Below, one piece after another: positions 8,303 through 13,181 of a stretch of 13,181 nt of DNA. The position numbers were made by a program, and so were the translations under genes. Under the pieces are notes generated by a model. It was not told the origin of the DNA, did not search any database, and saw nothing but the letters and a program-made list of their open reading frames with translations. Numbering within the stretch: position 1 is the first letter of the stretch; each line of letters begins with the position of its first letter. Source of the stretch: an uncultured Actinomycetes bacterium (lineage in GTDB: Bacteria; Actinomycetota; Thermoleophilia; Solirubrobacterales; Solirubrobacteraceae); assembly GCA_937888775.1 (NCBI GenBank), contig CALAQT010000113.1, forward strand, positions 1 through 13,181. Reading direction: 5' to 3'.

Positions 8303-9286
8303 ATGGAACAGCGCACGCTCGGCACCCAGGGTCTGACCGTCTCGGCGCAGGGGTTGGGCTGCATGGGCATGTCCGAGTTCTACGGCAGTGCCGACGAGGG
8401 TGAGGCGGTGGCCACGATCCACCGCGCGCTCGACCTGGGGATCACGCTGCTCGACACCTCCGACACCTACGGACCTCAGACCAACGAGCAGCTCGTCGGC
8501 CGGGCGATCGAGGAGCGCCGCGACGAGGTCGTGCTGGCGACGAAGTTCGGGATCCTGCGCGACCCCAACGATCCGAGCGTCCGCGGCGTCAACGGCCGCC
8601 CGGAGTACGTACTCCATGCCTGCGACGCCTCGCTGCGGCGCCTGGCCGTCGAGCACATCGACCTCTACTACCAGCACCGCGTCGACCCCGACGTTCCGAT
8701 CGAGGAGACGGTGGGCGCGATGGCCGAGCTGATCGACGCGGGCAAGGTCAGGTTCCTGGGACTGTCGGAGGCGGCCCCCGAAACCATCCGCCGCGCCCAT
8801 GCCGTGCACCCGATCAGCGCCCTACAGACCGAGTATTCGCTCTGGAGCCGCGACATCGAGGAGGAGGTGCTGCCCACGATCCGTGAGCTCGGCATCGGGC
8901 TGGTCGCCTACAGCCCGCTCGGTCGCGGCTTTCTCACCGGACGGTTCAAGCGCCCCGAGGATCTCGGCGAAGGCGACTTCCGCCGCCACAGCCCGCGCTT
9001 CCAGGGCGCCAACTTCGAGCGCAACCTGGAGCTGGTCCAGCGCGTCGGCGAGCTGGCGCGTGAGCACGACTGCACGCCCGGCCAGCTGGCGCTGGCGTGG
9101 GTCATGCACCGGGGAAAGGACGTGGTCCCGATCCCGGGCACCAAGCGCCGAACCTATCTGGAGGAGAACGTCACGGCAACCGAGCTGACGCTCAGCGCCG
9201 AGGACCTTCAGCGGCTCGACGAGCTGGCGCCGGTGGGCGTCGCCGCCGGCGACCGCTACGCGGACATGTCGTCCATCAACCGCTGA
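8303..9286 (+). CDS. Aldo/keto reductase
   Basis: A 327-residue NADPH-dependent TIM-barrel oxidoreductase of the aldo/keto reductase superfamily, which reduces aldehydes and ketones. The ATG at 8303 is chosen because [24 protein letters not shown] is the normal family beginning. A GTG at 8249 would add 18 unrelated residues and consume the divergent promoter region. The catalytic tetrad is intact: D51 and Y56 in [10 protein letters not shown]81 in ATKFG, H125 in YYQHRVD. Cofactor-loop features follow ([15 protein letters not shown] near 200, [13 protein letters not shown] near 280). This resembles the YajO/perakine-reductase-like bacterial group. The physiological substrate is unknown. It is divergent from the ECF sigma gene, and ku lies 168 bases downstream on the same strand, with its own promoter candidate. 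The enzyme class is secure. Confidence 0.94.
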   Translation: MEQRTLGTQGLTVSAQGLGCMGMSEFYGSADEGEAVATIHRALDLGITLLDTSDTYGPQTNEQLVGRAIEERRDEVVLATKFGILRDPNDPSVRGVNGRPEYVLHACDASLRRLAVEHIDLYYQHRVDPDVPIEETVGAMAELIDAGKVRFLGLSEAAPETIRRAHAVHPISALQTEYSLWSRDIEEEVLPTIRELGIGLVAYSPLGRGFLTGRFKRPEDLGEGDFRRHSPRFQGANFERNLELVQRVGELAREHDCTPGQLALAWVMHRGKDVVPIPGTKRRTYLEENVTATELTLSAEDLQRLDELAPVGVAAGDRYADMSSINR

Positions 9287-9341
9287 CGGTCGCACCCGCT
9301 GGGGACGACGCCAGTCAGCCGCAGGGGCCCTTGGGATAGAA

Positions 9342-9358
9342 GCGTCGGATAGCGACGC
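9342..9358. other. Short hairpin in the gap between aldo/keto reductase and ku
   Basis: GCGTCG-GATAG-CGACGC is a perfect six-base-pair stem with a five-base loop, 56 bases past the reductase stop. No T-run follows on either strand, so a factor-independent terminator is doubtful; it may be a transcription-slowing hairpin or an operator. Confidence 0.35.
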
Positions 9359-9418
9359 AGATCCACGAACAGCCCCCGATGATGGTGGTCGGCATCGAGG
9401 CAATACTGCGATCAAGGC

Positions 9419-9445
9419 TTGCCTGGATCGCCGGTGGGGTATACA
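9419..9445 (+). promoter_or_regulatory. Candidate sigma-A-type promoter of ku, near-leaderless
   Basis: TTGCCT (9419-9424) and TATACA (9440-9445) resemble -35 and -10 hexamers with a 15-base spacer, shorter than the usual 17. Transcription would start around 9452, two or three bases before the ku ATG at 9455. No Shine-Dalgarno sequence lies at normal distance from that ATG. Leaderless mRNAs are common in actinobacteria. This is an inference from sequence only. Confidence 0.5.
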
Positions 9446-9454
9446 AACCCGCCT

Positions 9455-10432
9455 ATGGCTCGTGCAATCTGGACTGGGGCGATCAGCTTCGGGCTCGTAA
9501 ACGTGCCCGTCAAGCTCTACAGCGCCACTTCGCCCAAGACGGTCCGCTTCCATCAGCTCTCGAGCAAGACCGGCGCGCGGATCAAGCAGAAGCGGGTCGA
9601 TCCCTCCACCGGTGACGAGGTCGCCTTCGAGGACATCGTCAAGGGCTATGAGCTGAGTCCCGATCGCTACGTGCTGATCGAGCCGGAGGAGCTCGAGGCG
9701 CTCGATCCCAAGGCGACCAAGACGATCGATATCGAGGAGTTCGTCGACCTTGTCGAGATCGACCCGATCTTCTACGACCACTCCTATTACCTCGCCCCGA
9801 CCGCCGGCGGCGCCAAGGCCTACGCGCTTCTGCTGGAGGCGATGCGCGAGGCGGGCAAGGTCGGGATCGGGCGCGTGGTGCTGCGCAGCAAGCAGCAGTT
9901 GTGCGCGCTTCGGCCCGCCGGCGACGTGATGACGATGGCGACGATGCTGTTCGGCGACGAGGTCGTCGCGCCGGACCGGATCGACGAGCTCGACGCGGTC
10001 GGCGAGGCGCAGGCCACGCAGCGTGAGCTGAAGATGGCCCAGCAGCTGATCGAATCGCTGTCAGGCGAATTCGATCCGACCAAATACCGAGACGAGTATC
10101 GCGAGCGCGTGATCGACCTGATCGAGCGCAAGGCGGCCGGCGAGGAGATCGCCGTCCAGCCCCAGGCCGAGGAGTCCTCGGCGGCTCCGGATCTGATGGC
10201 TGCGCTGGAAGCCAGCCTGGCGGCCGTTCGCGACGAGGAGCCCGAGCCCGCCGCCAAGCCCAAGCCTCGCAAGCGCGCGGCAGGTGGTTCCGGCAAGGCG
10301 GCCGGCGGATCGGCCAAGCGCGCGCCAGGCCCCTCCACCAAGGCCAACGGCTCGACCGGCGGCAAAGGCAAGGCCAGCAACGGCTCGTCGGCCGCCAAGC
10401 CGGCCCGCTCCAGGACCAAGGCCACGAGCTAG
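9455..10432 (+). CDS. ku: Ku, DNA end-binding protein of bacterial non-homologous end joining
   Basis: A 325-residue bacterial Ku. It forms a homodimeric ring that threads onto broken DNA ends and recruits the ligase LigD. The ATG at 9455 is chosen because MARAIWTGAISFGLVNVPVKL is the family's almost invariant beginning; an upstream frame from 9419 adds 12 unrelated residues. The Ku core spans about 1-235, including the bridge region and GRVVLRSKQQLCALRP (139-154). Helix DLMAALEASLAAVRD (246-260) corresponds to the minimal C-terminal segment that binds LigD. Residues 262-325 form a lysine/alanine/glycine/serine-rich basic tail, as in Ku proteins with extended DNA-binding tails. No ligD lies in the window. 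Very secure. Confidence 0.96.
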   Translation: MARAIWTGAISFGLVNVPVKLYSATSPKTVRFHQLSSKTGARIKQKRVDPSTGDEVAFEDIVKGYELSPDRYVLIEPEELEALDPKATKTIDIEEFVDLVEIDPIFYDHSYYLAPTAGGAKAYALLLEAMREAGKVGIGRVVLRSKQQLCALRPAGDVMTMATMLFGDEVVAPDRIDELDAVGEAQATQRELKMAQQLIESLSGEFDPTKYRDEYRERVIDLIERKAAGEEIAVQPQAEESSAAPDLMAALEASLAAVRDEEPEPAAKPKPRKRAAGGSGKAAGGSAKRAPGPSTKANGSTGGKGKASNGSSAAKPARSRTKATS

Positions 10433-10450
10433 CCGGGCGTCTCGTCGGTG

Positions 10451-10629
10451 TCAGTGCATGCCGGTCATCGTGGTCGACGGCGGGGCGATCGGTACGCCGC
10501 CGTTTGACGAGCTGCCCTGGCTCGAGGGACCGACGAGGACGACGCAGAGGGTCCCGAGCCGCAGGCCGAAACGCTCAGTGCCGCGGTGACCAGTGCCAGG
10601 GCTGGAATTGGGACCGGGAAGCGCTTCAC
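10451..10629 (-). pseudogene. Small Ser/Gly/Pro-rich lipoprotein-like gene, apparently frameshifted
   Basis: From a GTG at 10629 the minus strand encodes a basic start (VKRF), a hydrophobic stretch (PVPIPALALVTAALS) and a lipobox VSAC with the lipidated cysteine at C23, then GSGPSASSSS. This is a textbook lipoprotein signal for export and membrane anchoring. In that frame the protein ends at 10465 after an arginine-rich tail with poor third-position G/C. In the -1 frame the same stretch gives QGSSSNGGVPIAPPS and ends at 10451 with strong third-position G/C. The codon pattern therefore switches frame near 10525-10545. A one-base deletion, sequencing error or -1 slip would join the halves into a product of about 59 residues. 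No homologue is recognised. It converges on ku and is divergent from gltB. If the frame is intact it is a 54-residue lipoprotein ending at 10465. Confidence 0.5.
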
Positions 10630-10638
10630 CCCAGATAC

Positions 10639-10676
10639 TCTTACCACGGCGATGGCCTCGGCAAGCGCTGGTAAGA
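10639..10676. promoter_or_regulatory. Inverted repeat and paired -10-like elements between lipoprotein and gltB
   Basis: TCTTACCA (10639-10646) and TGGTAAGA (10669-10676) form an exact 8-base inverted repeat with centres 30 bases apart. Outward from each arm the sequence reads TGGTAAGAT (plus strand, toward gltB) and TGGTAAGAG (minus strand, toward the lipoprotein), both like extended -10 elements (TGn then TAAGAT/TAAGAG). On the minus strand TTGCCG lies 15 bases before TAAGAG. The arms could be paired promoters or the two half-sites of one regulator of gltB. Confidence 0.45.
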
Positions 10677-10728
10677 TTTCCGGCGTCGTCCCGCCGTGCC
10701 TTGATCCCCGCCGAAGGGCACCACATCC

Positions 10729-13181
<2,453 letters not shown>

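Overview
The window is G+C-rich DNA with strong G/C third codon positions. Actinobacterial-type genes (a two-nuclease AddAB-like enzyme, bacterial Ku, an ECF sigma factor overlapping a methyltransferase gene) suggest a high-G+C actinomycetota. A soil Thermoleophilia/Solirubrobacterales-like lineage is a reasonable guess, but it is an inference from overall character. Bases 1-17 exactly match the 3' end of an Illumina sequencing adapter, so the left edge is an untrimmed contig end, not chromosome.

Layout. (1) Bases 18-4549, plus strand: the 3' part of an addB-like nuclease gene, overlapping by ATGA a complete addA-like helicase-nuclease gene. Together they encode a double-strand-break resection enzyme. 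(2) Bases 4567-8245, minus strand, reading right to left: ECF sigma factor, then an ATGA overlap into an O6-alkylguanine-DNA methyltransferase gene, a 130-base gap with a GC-rich direct repeat, a cytochrome P450, and a six-helix YihY/BrkB membrane protein 40 bases further on. (3) Bases 8303-10432, plus strand: an aldo/keto reductase divergent from the sigma gene, then ku, preceded by a promoter-like sequence placed for a nearly leaderless mRNA. (4) Bases 10451-10728: an easily missed small lipoprotein-like gene on the minus strand, apparently split by a one-base frame change, divergent from gltB across an 8-base inverted repeat. (5) Bases 10729-13181, plus strand: gltB, the glutamate synthase large subunit, running off the right edge. 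It includes the processed N-terminal cysteine, the amidotransferase domain and the central domain.

DNA repair is over-represented: resection (AddAB), end joining (Ku) and alkylation reversal (MGMT) lie within about 10 kb, interspersed with metabolic genes. I see no tRNA, rRNA, CRISPR array, insertion sequence or phage gene. No wholly new system stands out. The best leads are the sigma-MGMT coupling without a visible anti-sigma factor, the frame-split lipoprotein with its symmetric divergent promoter region, the direct repeat at the MGMT 3' end, and an octamer shared upstream of the sigma and P450 genes.
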